Shown here: positions 32,832 through 43,299 of the stretch, one piece after another
Layout of the letters: each line of letters opens with the position of its first letter
Numbering within the stretch: the stretch's first letter is position 1
DNA from: Tretioscincus oriximinensis
Lineage: Eukaryota; Chordata; Lepidosauria; Squamata; Gymnophthalmidae
Direction: 5' to 3'
Length of the DNA: 64,000 bases
Assembly: GCA_022410635.1 (NCBI GenBank)
Contig: JAJVDF010000003.1
Coordinates: 6,811,799-6,875,798 of the forward strand
Notes under the pieces: generated by a model
What the model saw: only the letters and a program-made list of their open reading frames with translations
What the model was told of the DNA's origin: nothing
Databases searched by the model: none
Translations under genes and position numbers: made by a program

Positions 32832-33631
32832 GTAGATCTCTTCAAATCTTCCTTTATAGCTTTCACTGCAGCTTAATCCATACAAGACAGGGATGTGTCT
32901 GATCCAGAGAGAGAGAGATCAGGGCTGCCCACAGCTGTTAGCCTTCTAATGGCAATGCCTTGGAGTCTGTGTGTCAAAATTTATAAAAAAAATCTAACTT
33001 GGATGCTGTGTCACATCTAGAAGTATCCATAATTTTGTGATATTTGTAGCTCAAGTCTAGTCAAATACGTTTTTGATATACCACTATGTATTTATTAAAA
33101 GAGCAAAAACAAATAATTCTTTACATTAGTGACTTTTTGTGGTAGAATTTCATTTGCTAAATCTTCAATTCATGGTTGGTATTTCATACACTTTAAGCCC
33201 AAGAAAGTGCTATTAACTTCATATGTCATTCGGTTTCTTTTATTGGTTTAAATGTGTTGAATTTCCACCCTCATTTTTTCTGTTTTTTCTTTTAAAAAAA
33301 TAAATAAATTTTTAAATTTTAATTTAATCAGGGTGGCGTACCACCCCAAATATTTATGCATCCTACATTCACCATCACTGGACTAGGTGGTTGTGAGTAA
33401 AGCAATTTGTGTACTCAAGTCTTGCTGGGGAGCTTCCTTGTGCTGCTTGAGGTCACTTGAGGACAGATTGCTAGACTAGAAGCAGCACAAGTCCAATCCA
33501 GGGCCTGCATTAGTATGTGGATGGCAGGCTTTAGGCTAGTATAAGGCTATGTGCAGAAAGGGCCATTCTTAATCTCTCAAATCTGCAGATGTTCCCAATT
33601 TGTCTAAATTAAACATTTTTCTTCTTCTTAG

Positions 33632-33715
33632 AAATTCATGGGCAGTGCAGAAGGGCAAGGCAGCGATGCCAAGAAGGAAGCGAAAGAGGAGACAGGCGAA
33701 CAGAGTCCGAGGTGA
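33632..33715 (+). CDS. ZNF638: ZNF638 terminal coding exon
   Basis: 27 codons and TGA at 33713-33715. Acceptor 'cttcttcttag'. It reads K-F-M-G-S-A-E-G-Q-G ... to E-Q-S-P-R. The charged K-E-A-K-E-E tail is the usual end of ZNF638. Confidence 0.95.
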   Translation, partial: KFMGSAEGQGSDAKKEAKEETGEQSPR

Positions 33716-34138
33716 TATGAAGATGGAAAGAGCCTCTTGACATAGGGTCCACTCAGTGTAATAATTACATGTAATCTGCAACTTGGCAGACGTTCACATT
33801 GTATATACTTCTGCTCAATATAAAGCAAGACAGACATCAGTTTTGTTAGATTGCTGTTTGCAATGATCGTCACGTTTTAAAAGAAATGCTCCTACTGTGT
33901 GCGGAGCACAGCTTTTCCTCACATTCTCTTTTCAGTTCGCTTGATGCTGGTTATTTCAGTTTGCAAAGTATCTGACTGTTCACAGGCTTTCCTGCTTGAA
34001 CCTGAAAAGCAGATTGCCCACTAAATTATTAGGAGTGTCCATTACAGTTATTTTTTGCCTTCTTTCTTACCCCAAAAGTGAAACATAGCTTATTTTGAAA
34101 TAGTTTCCAAAGAAGTAATCATTATAATTAGTTGTGGA

Positions 34139-34144
34139 AATAAA
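34139..34144 (+). terminator. ZNF638: Likely ZNF638 poly(A) signal
   Basis: AATAAA 424 bases after the ZNF638 stop, in AT-rich sequence. A weaker hexamer-like 'atataaa' lies at about 33820. Repeat sequence of the hairpin family starts immediately after. Confidence 0.6.
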
Positions 34145-34345
34145 TATTTACAACATTGACATTTCTGTTGTTATTTCCAACATACCGTTTTATTTATATA
34201 GTCTGTCCCTAGGCAGGTGTTCCCTAGCATTTGAAGAAGTAGACTTGTCTGTGGAAGCTCCTGCCACCTACCTTTTTTTTGTTAAGTTTTTCTGGACTGA
34301 GACTAACAACAACTACTTCTTTGAAATCCTTGCATCCATTTCAGC
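34145..34345 (+). repeat. Single-arm hairpin-family repeat
   Basis: 'gacatttctgttgttatttc' / 'caacat' and 'ccctagcatttgaagaagta' match 12935-13025, then the arm continues as 'agcatttgaagaagtagact' to 'gactaacaacaactacttct' / 'ttgaaatcc'. It shows what a non-inverted copy of the family looks like. Confidence 0.5.
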
Positions 34346-34496
34346 TGGAAATAATTCACCAATTCACTGGAACCATGGGGAGTTGTGTATGAACAGAAGG
34401 GAATTAGTGGCTTCTTTGCTTCTTGTAGAGTCATTACTTTTAGTATGGGAGTAAGGTTTGCCTCTTGCTTAGCAGAAGCCTGGCTTCAGAATATCT

Positions 34497-34695
34497 AGCA
34501 AGGGGGTCCTGTGGCAGCTTAGAGAATATTAGGAAAGAGGGAGGCAGCAAGGGCTTTCCTAGATAAGGCTATTTCTTCAGATGATGGGGAATTGTCTAGG
34601 ACATTCTCTAGCATCGAAAAAATAAAGCACAGGCTGCTGACTTTTTTCTTGTTGGTCTCCAAGTTGCTTCCAGACCCACTTGCTAGATATCCTGC
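34497..34695. repeat. Hairpin repeat, diverged copy
   Basis: 'atctagcaagggggtcct' at the left is mirrored by 'acccacttgctagatatcct' at the right. The inner arms 'gaggcagcaagggctttcct' and 'ctgctgacttttttcttgtt' / 'ggtctccaag' are also mirrored. Inverted-dimer structure as at 1524-2015. Confidence 0.55.
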
Positions 34696-35030
34696 TCAGC
34701 AGTTTCCCTGTGAGAATGAGCGAGTTAGGACAACTGCCCTGAACCACCAAGGGCTGACCGTGCCTCCCTTTATCTTTAGGTATCCCTAGTTGAATCAATA
34801 CAGTGTGTGCAAGAGAACTAGAGATTTGTCTTTGGGTTAAGATCCGTTCAGGATTCACTAAACCACCTTAAACACATGGCTATCCAGCCTATGAAGACTT
34901 TCTGAGGAATACCTTCCACCACAGTGGCAACCTAGTTCACTGTTGGTCACCTCTGATGCAGTCTTGCCTTCTATCACCAATCAGCATTTTAAACGTAGAC
35001 TGGTCAAATAAAAGGAGTCCCACTGCCTCT

Positions 35031-35171
35031 TGTTCACAGAGGACGGAACCGGGAAAGGATGTCGGACAAATGGGTTATTCCTAGAGACCCCCTGCAGGAA
35101 GCGACAGAACATTAAATGGACTCTCCCTACCCATGACCCCCTGCGATAGGGACTAGCTCCCCAGTCTTCTG
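35031..35171. repeat. DIRS left inverted terminal repeat
   Basis: It begins 'ttcacagaggacggaacc' and runs to 'ctccccagtcttctg'. It is the inverse of 40846-40995, with only a few differences across the inner ~110 bp ('ggacaaatgggttattcct', 'gaccccctgcaggaagcg', 'taaatggactctccctaccc'). Confidence 0.9.
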
Positions 35172-35550
35172 TCGTTTCTTGTAGGAAAGGCAGTAGTCTC
35201 CTGACCCAGCTCTGTTTTCCGACTATTCTTATGGACTTTGATCTTCGGTGTGGGGGTGAGTCGAGGATTCCTCCCCCCTCTGGTGTGGTGTGTCCCTCTG
35301 GGCTCAGTCGGTCCACCCCCAGTGACGATCGTGGGCCCTGTGAACTGTTGTCGCCCCCCCATCGGACTGGGAAATTCGGGCTTTTCGGGCCTTGATTGAA
35401 GTTACCAGGGGTGGCCTGCCTCCCTCCCGGGTCGCTCGCCCCCCTCATTGAGTCCCCCCCAAGGGAGTGTGGGACAGAGAGTGCCTTGGGATCACCTCCC
35501 GTCGCTCCTCCATACAATAAAATCGATCGTCCAGAGGGCTTTGAGCGGGC

Positions 35551-37530
35551 GATGGAACCGTCCACCTCAGACATCACCCCGGCCGTTAAGCCACCAAGGA
35601 GGGGTTTGGCCGCGCAAAAGCCCTCAACGGCCGCTGATCACTCTGTGCAGGCGCCAGCCCGCGCAAAGCAAAGGCCCAAGGGCTCAAAATCGGCGCCTGC
35701 ACCGTCCGCTCCTCTGTTGGCTGGCAGCTCAGCGGGCCCAGCCGGAAGATCTCTGCATGCAAGTCTGCCTCCGCCCTGCCCCTGTGACTGACGCGGCGGT
35801 GAGCAGCATGGCTCAGCGCCCTCCCCCGCAGACACTCCTGCCAGCCCCGCCTTCCAAGAGCCGTCCATGGTGCCTGCCGATATCAACAGCCTGCGCCTAG
35901 TAATGGAGGGGATGCTAGACTTCCTTAAGAAATCAGCCTCAGCGGCTCCGCAGCCCACTGCCGCCCCTCTCCTCCTCGATCTTTTTACTCCTGAATCAAC
36001 GGAGGATTCTGGATCAGAGAGGGGACGGGCACCTCGCCCCCATAAGAGGCGCCATTTGTCTCGGGAGGGTACGTCCTCGCCCCCCCCCCCCGCGATCGTA
36101 GGGGCACCCGCCGTGCTAAGGCCTCGCCCCGCACCCTCAGGGCCCCCCTTTAGCGCCTGTGCCCACCCCGGATACAGGAGCGGTTCCTAAGAGCAGGCAC
36201 TGGGGCTCATCCAAAAGGAAGCTCTCGCCCACGCCTGAGCCCCCAAGGGCTCCACCTCATCTGTCTCCTGTAAGGGTGTCTCAGCCTCGGGCTAATCCAC
36301 AGGCTTTCAGGAAGGCGACTTCTAAGACCAAGCATCTGGAACTGGTTTCCCTGTTGGAGGACCTCCTCCCTCAGGGGCGGGGCTCTCGGAGTATGACCCG
36401 CGGGGGTCCAGTGAGGAGGAGGACATCCCCGATCACCCTGGGGACCCCTCACCTGATGATTAGCTGCCAGGGGCCTTCCAGGAACTCTTTGCTGAGGACC
36501 TGGATGAGGCCAATTCTGCTGAGCAACCGGTCTCATGGCAGGTTGCTGTTCCCCGGCTTTTTCCGCTTGAGGAATTTCCCAAGCTTCTAACCAAGATGTT
36601 GGCGTCATTGAGCATGAAGCCCATTCAGTCCTTGCCGGACGACCTAGCCGAGGAACTGACCAACCTGATGCTCTTGCCTGTCCAGCCGCAGCCAACTGCC
36701 CCCTTTCCAAAATCCTTCAAGAGAGAAGTGTTGAAGGAATGGGAGACGCCCAATAGGGCTGCTAAAATACCGCCTATCCCCCGCCGCTTCTTTGCAGGGG
36801 ACATGGGGGAGCCCGATCTCTGGAGGGTCCCCCAGTGGACGCAGCGATATCGGCCCTGATTTCACAGTGTGTGGCTCCCAAGCCAGGGGACACACCACTC
36901 AAAGACCAAGATAAAAAATTGGAGACTATGTTGAAGAGAGACTTTGAAACTCAAAGCCTGATCACCAGATCCTGCTCTTACATGTCTGTTTGCTAGGGCT
37001 GGACTCAAGTAGTCGGACGCTCTCCTGGTGGCAGGCATCCTCCCAGCACACGCAACTCGACCCTTACAGTACATTAGTACTAGCATTCTTGGCTGACGTG
37101 GCTTTTGATACTGTGTTACTTAGTTCAAGGGCCATGGCATATAATGTAGTGGCAAGGAGAGCTCTTTGGCTCCGCTTTTGGAACGTGGATCCAACTTCAA
37201 GGGCGAACCTTGCTGCCTCTCCATTCGTGGGTGGCCTCCTCTTTGGGGAGGAGGCGTTGAAGGATATTCTTGTTGAGTCAAGGGGCAAAAAGAAAGTTAT
37301 GCCCTCTCGCCCTGCTCATCAGTCGTCGTCAGCTGGAGGTACGGAGAAATATTCATCCCCGAGAAGAGGTTTTGGTTTTTCCTGGCCCTACTTTCCGGCA
37401 AACAGATCTCAGAGATCCTACTCTAATTACAGGCCCAATTGGAATAGGCCTAAATCCCAGGGACCACCTGCTGGACAGCAGCCCTCTGGAGGTAGAGGCC
37501 CTCCGTTTTGTCCACAGAAACGTGAATGAG
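35551..37530 (+). pseudogene. DIRS gag, degraded
   Basis: The start ATG is at 35551 (M-E-P-S-T-S-D-I-T-P). The frame is interrupted by TGA (about 35789), TAG (about 36462) and frameshifts near 36190-36390, 36840 and 36995. It is Pro/Ser/Ala-rich at the N-terminus and basic in the middle (P-H-K-R-R-H-L-S-R). The conserved core is I-P-P-I-P-R-R-F-F, S-R-A-M-A-Y-N-V-V-A-R-R, S-P-F-V-G-G-L-L-F-G and K-K-K-V-M-P-S, ending in a Gly/Pro/Arg tail at 37530. The core blocks match the intact gag segment at 3891-4893, which identifies that segment. Confidence 0.85.
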
Positions 37531-37574
37531 TAGTCCAGATTGGGGGTAGACTGGCCCTCTTCGCCCACGTTTGG

Positions 37575-39417
37575 GCCTTTTCGGTTTCAGACCCTTGGGC
37601 ACGGAGTGTTGTGGCCCACGGGTATTTCCTTGAGTTCGCTGCCACCACCACCCCTCCCAGGTTTCTTCAATCTCTGTCCTCTGCTGGCTCTCACAGGAAA
37701 CGAGAACTCATGCATGAAGTGAATAGACTCCATTCTATCGGAGCCATTGAACCAGTCCCCTCCCCTGAGAGGGGTTCGGGGGTCTATCATTCTTTTTTGT
37801 TATTAAAAAAACGTTCGGGTGGGTGGCGTTCAGTTTTGAATCTCCGTTACGTTAATAAATTTATGTTGATAAAAAAGTTCAAAATGGAAACGGTGCAATC
37901 AATTCGTATGTCAATTCGTCCCTCGCAGTTTCTGGTGTCCCTGGACCTCTCATGCATACTTACACATTCTTATCCATTCTGCGCACAGGAAATACCTCCG
38001 ATTTGCCCTGGGCTCCTCCCACTGGCAATTTCGGGTCCTCCCCTTTGGCCTCTCCAGCTCCCCCTGGGTCTTCAGTAAGATAGTTGACCAACTGATTGGC
38101 CTTCTTAGGTTGCGGGGCCTGAACATTTATGCCTATCTAGACGACCTCCTCTTGGTCGCGGATTTGGTCTCTGAAGCCCACTCTGCAGCAGCCATCGCCA
38201 TTCAGTGTCTGGAAGAGCACGGTTTCGTCATCAATAGGGAGAAGAGTTCCTTATCCCCTTCTCGATCTCTTAATCACCTTGGGGTCCATTTTGACACTGA
38301 GCGTTTCCTTGTCAGCCCTGACTCGGAAAGAGTGTCTGCCTTAGTGGACCTAGCCATTTTTTGCAATATCACTCAGGCCCCGTCCCTCTCCACCCTCGCC
38401 AAATTGTTAGGCAAGATGGTGTCAATTTACGACCTCTGTGCCTGGTCCCGGTTCCACTCTAGGCTGTTGCAATGGTTCCTACTCCCCTATGCTCGCCTCA
38501 TAGCGGCCAAGGTTCCCAGGTGTATCCTGCTACCGCCCGAGGTCCGGTCTTCCTTAGTTTGGTGGTCTTCCCTGGTGACCCTGTCCTCGGGTGTTCCTCT
38601 TTCGGTCACGGAGAAAGTAGAGGTTACCACAGAGGCCAGTCTGTCGGGCTGGGGGGCCCACTGCTTGGGCAGGACAGCCCAGGGTCTCTGGTCCCCAGAC
38701 CTCGCTTTCCACTCTATCAACTGGCTAGAATTGAAGGCAATTCAACTCGCCTTAGTAGCCTTTTCCCACCTGATCCAGCGGTCTCATGTTTTGATTTGAA
38801 CAGATAATTGCACAGCAAAAGCCCATGTAAACAGGCAGGGTGGGACTAGATCTAGGGCTTTGATGGGTCTCTCAACTGAGATCTTTACGTGGGCAGAAGC
38901 TAACATTTTATCTCTGTCCGCCTTACATATCCAGGGATCGCTAAACACAGCAGCAGATGCCCTGAGTCGTCACTCTCTGCCGCCAATGGAGTGGTCTCTC
39001 AACAAGGAGGTCTTCGAGTCACTGACCCATTGGTGGGGCCTACCTGTGATGGACCTTTTTGCCTCCCCGGACAATGCCCAGCTACCATGCTTCCTGACCC
39101 GGTTCCTTCACCCACAGGCCGAAGGGACAGATGCGCTCACACATTCATGGCCTCCAGGTCTACTTTATGCTTTTCCTCCCACCCCTCTGCTGCACAGGTT
39201 CCTGGCCCGTCTACGGGACTCTCCTTCAGCTATCATCATTGCTCCCTTCTGGCCTCGCAGGCCTTGGTTCCCCCTTCTACGCAGTCTGGCAGTCTCAGAG
39301 CCGGTTCACCTTCCAGTTCGTCACGACCTCCTATCACAGGGAGGGTTCAGCCACCTCGACCCAAGCTGGCTTTCTATGATTACGTGGAAGGCCAAAGGTC
39401 ACAGTTCCGTAGACTAG
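37575..39417 (+). pseudogene. DIRS reverse transcriptase and RNase H, frameshifted
   Basis: The first part (37611-about 37960) has the fingers region I-G-A-I-E-P-V-P, G-G-W-R-S-V-L-N-L-R-Y-V-N-K-F and the first catalytic block S-L-D-L. The frame is lost near 37955 and resumes by 38060 (S-S-P-W-V-F). The catalytic Y-L-D-D is at 38134-38145. The RNase H-like segment (T-E-A-S-L-S-G-W-G-A-H and N-W-L-E-L-K-A-I-Q) ends at a TGA near 38797. After it come the C-terminal blocks L-N-T-A-A-D-A-L-S-R-H and M-D-L-F-A-S-P-D-N-A of the frame at 38860-39417. The enzyme would convert element RNA to DNA in a functional copy. Confidence 0.88.
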
Positions 39418-40460
39418 AGTACCCGGAGGAGGTGATCTCCACCCTGGTGTCTGACAAGAGGCAATCTACACTCAGGGTGTACAGTTCAACCTGGAGGGTT
39501 TTCTGCTCTTGGGCCTGTGCCTCTGGCCTGGATCCTTTCTGCCCTTCTCTGGAAACAGTTCTTATTTTCCTTCAGCGGGGGGCCGCCCAAGGTTTGGCTT
39601 TCAGTACTTTAAAGCGTCACGTGGCTGCCCTAGCCTCTGTGTTGAACATAGGGTCGACCACCCCTCTTTCCTCTCACCCACACATTCAGAAGTTTCTACG
39701 TTCTGTTAAGTTGGCAAGACCTCCAGTTGTCCACCGCTTCCCAGTTTGGCATCTCCACACGGTTTTAAAGGCGCTCACCTCGCCCTTTGAACCTTTGGAA
39801 GAGGCATCCCTCCTTCACCTTGCTTACAAGACGGTGTTCCTCTTGGCAGTGGTTGCCCCTCGCAGGGTCTCAGAACTAGCAGCCCTGTCTCTTCACCCTC
39901 AATGTTTCCAAGTTTCCCGGGACATTATTTCTTTACGGACAAATCCCACCTTTAGGCCAAAGGTGGATTCCAGATTCCTCAGGGATGCATTTCTTCAGGT
40001 TCCTTCATTTTGCCCTAACCCGAAGTCCCCGTTAGAGAAGTACTGGCACACCCTAGATGTGCACAGGGGCCTTTTGATTTGTGTTAAGCGCACCAAGGTT
40101 TTCCGTAAGACAGAATCCTTGTTTACCCTGTTCCACCCCGTTAAGAGAGGTCTACCGGCCTCTGCTAAGACCATTGCCTATTGGGTAGTGGAATGTATTA
40201 AGCTAGCCTACCGACTCTCAGGGAAGTCTCCTCCATCAGGGCTATGCGCCCACTCCACACGCTCGGCAGCTGCTTCTTGGGCGTATTACAACAGGGCATC
40301 TCTAGAAGAGGTTTGTTTGGCAGCTATGTGGAAGAACCCTTCCACGTTCACCCGCCACTACAAACTGGATATCTTCAAATCCAGTAGAGGCTCCACGGGT
40401 AGGGTGATTCTGCAAAATATCCTCCTGGGTTCGGGTTCTGAGCTACAGGACTCCCCTTAG
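38991..40460 (+). CDS. DIRS tyrosine recombinase (open frame)
   Basis: The frame is open from 38991 to TAG at 40458-40460; the first ~110 codons overlap the RNase H frame, so the real protein probably starts later (around 39300). The core begins with an SAM-like N-terminal domain (Y-V-E-G-Q-R-S-Q-F ... S-T-L-R-V-Y-S-S-T-W). All catalytic positions expected of the family are visible: Arg in A-P-R-R-V-S-E-L (39861-39866), H-S-T-R (40251-40262) and Tyr in T-R-H-Y-K-L-D (40359-40361). It would integrate the circular DNA intermediate. It is the only element frame that is unbroken, and it overlaps RNase H in another frame, as is usual in DIRS. Confidence 0.9.
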   Translation: MVSQQGGLRVTDPLVGPTCDGPFCLPGQCPATMLPDPVPSPTGRRDRCAHTFMASRSTLCFSSHPSAAQVPGPSTGLSFSYHHCSLLASQALVPPSTQSGSLRAGSPSSSSRPPITGRVQPPRPKLAFYDYVEGQRSQFRRLEYPEEVISTLVSDKRQSTLRVYSSTWRVFCSWACASGLDPFCPSLETVLIFLQRGAAQGLAFSTLKRHVAALASVLNIGSTTPLSSHPHIQKFLRSVKLARPPVVHRFPVWHLHTVLKALTSPFEPLEEASLLHLAYKTVFLLAVVAPRRVSELAALSLHPQCFQVSRDIISLRTNPTFRPKVDSRFLRDAFLQVPSFCPNPKSPLEKYWHTLDVHRGLLICVKRTKVFRKTESLFTLFHPVKRGLPASAKTIAYWVVECIKLAYRLSGKSPPSGLCAHSTRSAAASWAYYNRASLEEVCLAAMWKNPSTFTRHYKLDIFKSSRGSTGRVILQNILLGSGSELQDSP

Positions 40461-40496
40461 TTCCCGTCCGGGTCTGGGATTGCTCTGGTACGTCCC

Positions 40497-40590
40497 ATTT
40501 GTCCGACATCCCTTCCCGGTTCCGTCCTCTGTGAAACGAACACCTGAGGTGGTGTTCAAGAGGATGGAGAGGGAAAGGATGTCGCCCCTC
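40497..40590. repeat. DIRS internal complementary region
   Basis: 40497-40537 ('ccgacatcccttcccggttc', 'cgtcctctgtgaa') is the inverse of the left end of the element. 40541-40588 ('acctgaggtggtgttcaaga' onwards) is the inverse of the right end. The junction 'tgaaacgaacacct' therefore records the two ends brought together, the template thought to guide circle formation. Confidence 0.85.
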
Positions 40591-40845
40591 CCTTTTTTGG
40601 GGGGGAGTCCTGACCTCAAGCATCTAGTTTTTTGTTCCTGTTCCTTATTGGTTACTGGGGTTGTTATCTTTGGTTTCACTCTTGCATTGGGGGCAAGTTA
40701 TCTTTGAGACTGGTTCCTTGTTGGTTTCAAGGACTNGTTGGTTTTGGCAATATATTCAATGCTGTTGTGGCCTACCTCTTTATTTCTCTGGGTCTAGGAG
40801 TGTCTAGTTTTCATGATTAACAATTCCTTTCTCTACCTTTCTCTC

Positions 40846-40995
40846 CAGAAGACTGGGGAGCTATTCCCTATCGCAGGGGATCATGGGTAGGGAGAGTCCA
40901 TTTAACGTTCTGTCGCTTCCTGCAGGGGGTCTCCAGGAATAACCCATTTGTCCGACATCCCTTCCCTCCCCGTCCTCTTGAACACCACCTCAGGT
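40846..40995. repeat. DIRS right inverted terminal repeat
   Basis: 'cagaagactggggagctatt' to 'gaacaccacctcaggt'. Inverse of 35031-35171; the outermost bases differ between the two ends, as is usual for DIRS. Confidence 0.9.
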
Positions 40996-42364
40996 AAGTA
41001 CCGGTGTTCATTTCCCTTCCAGCTTGTTCAGTTTTTCATACATCTAATAGTCATAAACCCAGTTATGACTGTTAATTAAATCAGCACAAACATATGCAAC
41101 TCTAACATGAAAAATCCACAAAGCTGGTCACTGTGTCACAAGTATCTTGTGTACATTATATAACTTACAAATCACCAAAAATAATTTGCTATTCCAAAAG
41201 GAATAGTAAACTTCCATGGATGATTTTTAATGAGATATACCCTTCATTACATATACAGGTATCATGTGAAACTTTGTTGCACCATGGGGTGTCCAACTGC
41301 TAAATGTTCATTTATTGAAACAAATGGAATGCTGGGAGTTGCAGTTCAGGTACTTCTGGAAGGCTACCAGTTGGTTACCCTGTTGTATCATAAATTGAGC
41401 AAGAAGGTATCTATTTTTCCAATGTCTTCTGGCTGCAACCAGCAGATAATTTAATAATCTTCTACATGAGAAAGAATACAACTCCTTTTCGTTTATATAT
41501 GTAATAAGCTAAGTTCTGGGAATAGCTGCATTTCTGAGTAGAAAATTATTTCTTTCACCCCAAGGATCATAGCTATTAGACATTTACTCTCAAAAGAGTT
41601 CATTGTTTTCTCTCCTTTGTATCAAACCAACCTTGCAAGTCCAGAGAGGAAATATTCTTGTAGAAAGGATCAATTTTGTTCCATGAGTCACTTGGAAACT
41701 TACAGAACAGAAACAGAAGTCTGTGAGCTAAGGTGGTCACATAAAACCAGTGATAGAAAAGAGAAGAAATGTCACTCCATCAGGACTGAAAGCTGCATAA
41801 ATTGATACCTTTTCATTGAAAAGGAATGATCGAGGTTCTCTGTGGACAGATGCCCTTCAGACATCTTGATTTTTTGACCATGGGTCCATCCCTCAACTCA
41901 TCAAATANAAGGCAGATAATCCCATATCCATATAGCAGCTAATTGTGGGAGCTGGAGACACACAATCTACAACGTTGTCTCCTTTGGAAATGCATGCTGG
42001 GATAGCTTCAAGGACAACTCCACCACATGGAGATAAGACCTTCCCCTGCAGTAAAAGTGGTTGGGGCTTGCTTATCCCACATTGGCCATACTAGCTGACA
42101 GCAAGCCTGCTACAGTCACATACATATAACACCCCCTTCACATATCATTGATCATGAAGCTACGCAAAGAAGAAAAAGAAGAGGAATTGGCTTATGTAAA
42201 AGAAGACTCAAGGCCACCCCGTTTTGATAGGTAAGAAATCGCTAATGGACAGGACAGTCCTACTTTCCTATCTATTTCCTCTTGCAAGGGCCCTTCATTT
42301 CAACTGGCATTGCTACTAAGAACCACAATTGCACCAATCTATCTAGATTTGTATAGATCTAGAG
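40996..42364. other. Intergenic sequence
   Basis: No named repeat or gene. The only coding-like feature is a short Lys/Glu-rich frame with a consensus donor at 42154-42230, described in the findings. Confidence 0.4.
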
Positions 42365-42545
42365 TATAAGAGGAGCCCTCCTAAATTGGGGCCACAGCCC
42401 ATCAAATCTAGCGCTTTGTCACACACTATGATCCACCAATTATTCCTCAGCATCTCAAGCAGAAGGTGGCAAAACCTTTCACCTGTTTTCAACTTGTTGC
42501 AAATTGCATTTAGAGGAACACTGCCTATAAGCTTTATCAAGCTTT
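42365..42545 (-). mobile_element. CR1 3' end, minus strand
   Basis: 'ataagaggagccctcctaaa', 'ggccacagcccatcaaatct' and 'cacactatgatccaccaat' are the reversed CR1 3' signature. Confidence 0.7.
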
Positions 42546-42569
42546 GCCTCGCTTGATAAGAAAATAATA

Positions 42570-42980
42570 TTGCAAGAGGAGTCCTGCTGGGTTAGGCCAC
42601 AGACCATCAAGTCTAGGATTCTGTCTCACCCAGTGGCCTCACTATTGCTTCTGGACATCTCAAGCAGAAGGTGACAAAACCTTCACCTGTTCTTTGACTC
42701 CTGCAAATGACGTTTTAGGACTCCTGCCTGTTGCTCCATCTTGATACACTTGGTTTCCATGAATTTCTCTGACATTAATCTTAAAGCTATAGAGGTTGCT
42801 AGCTGCCATCACCACCTTTTCTGGATGTAAATTCCATAAACCAATAACCTCTGAGTGAAAAAATACTTCCCTTTCGCTGTCCTAACTCTTCTGCCCATCA
42901 TCTACAGGGTCCCCTGGTCCTAATGTTGTGTGATAGATAAACGATTACTTTTTTCATTCCATCCATGGTTTTCTTCAGTC
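42570..42980 (-). mobile_element. CR1 3' region, minus strand, second copy
   Basis: A second head-to-tail copy follows: 'gcaagaggagtcctgctggg', 'accatcaagtctaggattct', then the coding edge with 'ttgctagctgccatcaccac', 'ctggatgtaaattccataaa' and 'aaaaaatacttccctttcgc'. The two copies are separate insertions or a tandem duplicate. Confidence 0.75.
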
Positions 42981-43213
42981 AGATCAAAGGAGACCTAGAT
43001 GTTGCAGCCTGATTTCGTAAGAGATTTTGTTTCAGCCCCTTGATTATTATTCTTGATTCCAAATGTGACCTCACCATAGATTTATAAAGAGGCAAAACTT
43101 GCAGACTTATTTTATCTCTAGCACTAAATTAGTTTTTTCACTACTAGGGTTGCCATAGTTGCCACAATCCTATGGATTCAGCTGCTCTAGGGATAATCTA
43201 TTTGAATCCCCAT

Positions 43214-43299
43214 TTTTCTGGATAGATGAGACAACAGCATGTTTTTCGGGATAGATGAGACAGCGGCATGTTTTCCTGGGTAGATGAGACAACGGCATG
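43214..43299. repeat. Minisatellite, three copies of 28-29 bp
   Basis: Units at 43214-43241, 43242-43270 and 43271-43299 share 'gatgagacaacagcatg' with a few changes. Confidence 0.8.

Larger units (their letters stand above)
9006..34144 (+). other. ZNF638: ZNF638 (NP220) gene, 3' portion
   Basis: Sixteen exons can be joined with consistent phases into 1,323 residues plus stop. Human ZNF638 is about 1,978 residues, so roughly the first third is upstream of the window. Domain order seen: basic Lys-rich linker, two matrin-3-type RRMs, a Ser/Glu-rich region, acidic V-T-V-D-E repeats and a C-terminal matrin-type C2H2 finger. That order is diagnostic for NP220. The family protein is a nuclear DNA- and RNA-binding factor that binds cytidine clusters, affects splicing and adipogenic transcription, and recruits the HUSH/SETDB1 machinery to silence unintegrated retroviral DNA. 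A downstream DYSF gene agrees with the known synteny. The upstream exons and promoter are not visible. Confidence 0.95.
35031..40995 (+). mobile_element. DIRS1-like tyrosine-recombinase retrotransposon (structurally complete)
   Basis: About 5.97 kb with every hallmark of the order: inverted terminal repeats (35031-35171 and 40846-40995), gag, RT with a Y-L-D-D box, RNase H, a tyrosine recombinase and no DDE integrase. It also has an internal complementary region (40497-40590) whose two halves are complementary to the outer edges of the left and right repeats. DIRS elements integrate through a circular intermediate and make no target duplication; none is evident here. Gag and RT contain frameshifts and stops, so this copy is not autonomous. 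It lies between ZNF638 and DYSF in the same orientation as the genes. Confidence 0.92.

Noticed and set aside
35448..36590. Alternative long frames across the DIRS gag region
   Set aside because: The true gag frame is identified by core blocks shared with 3891-4893; the others are GC-driven shadows.
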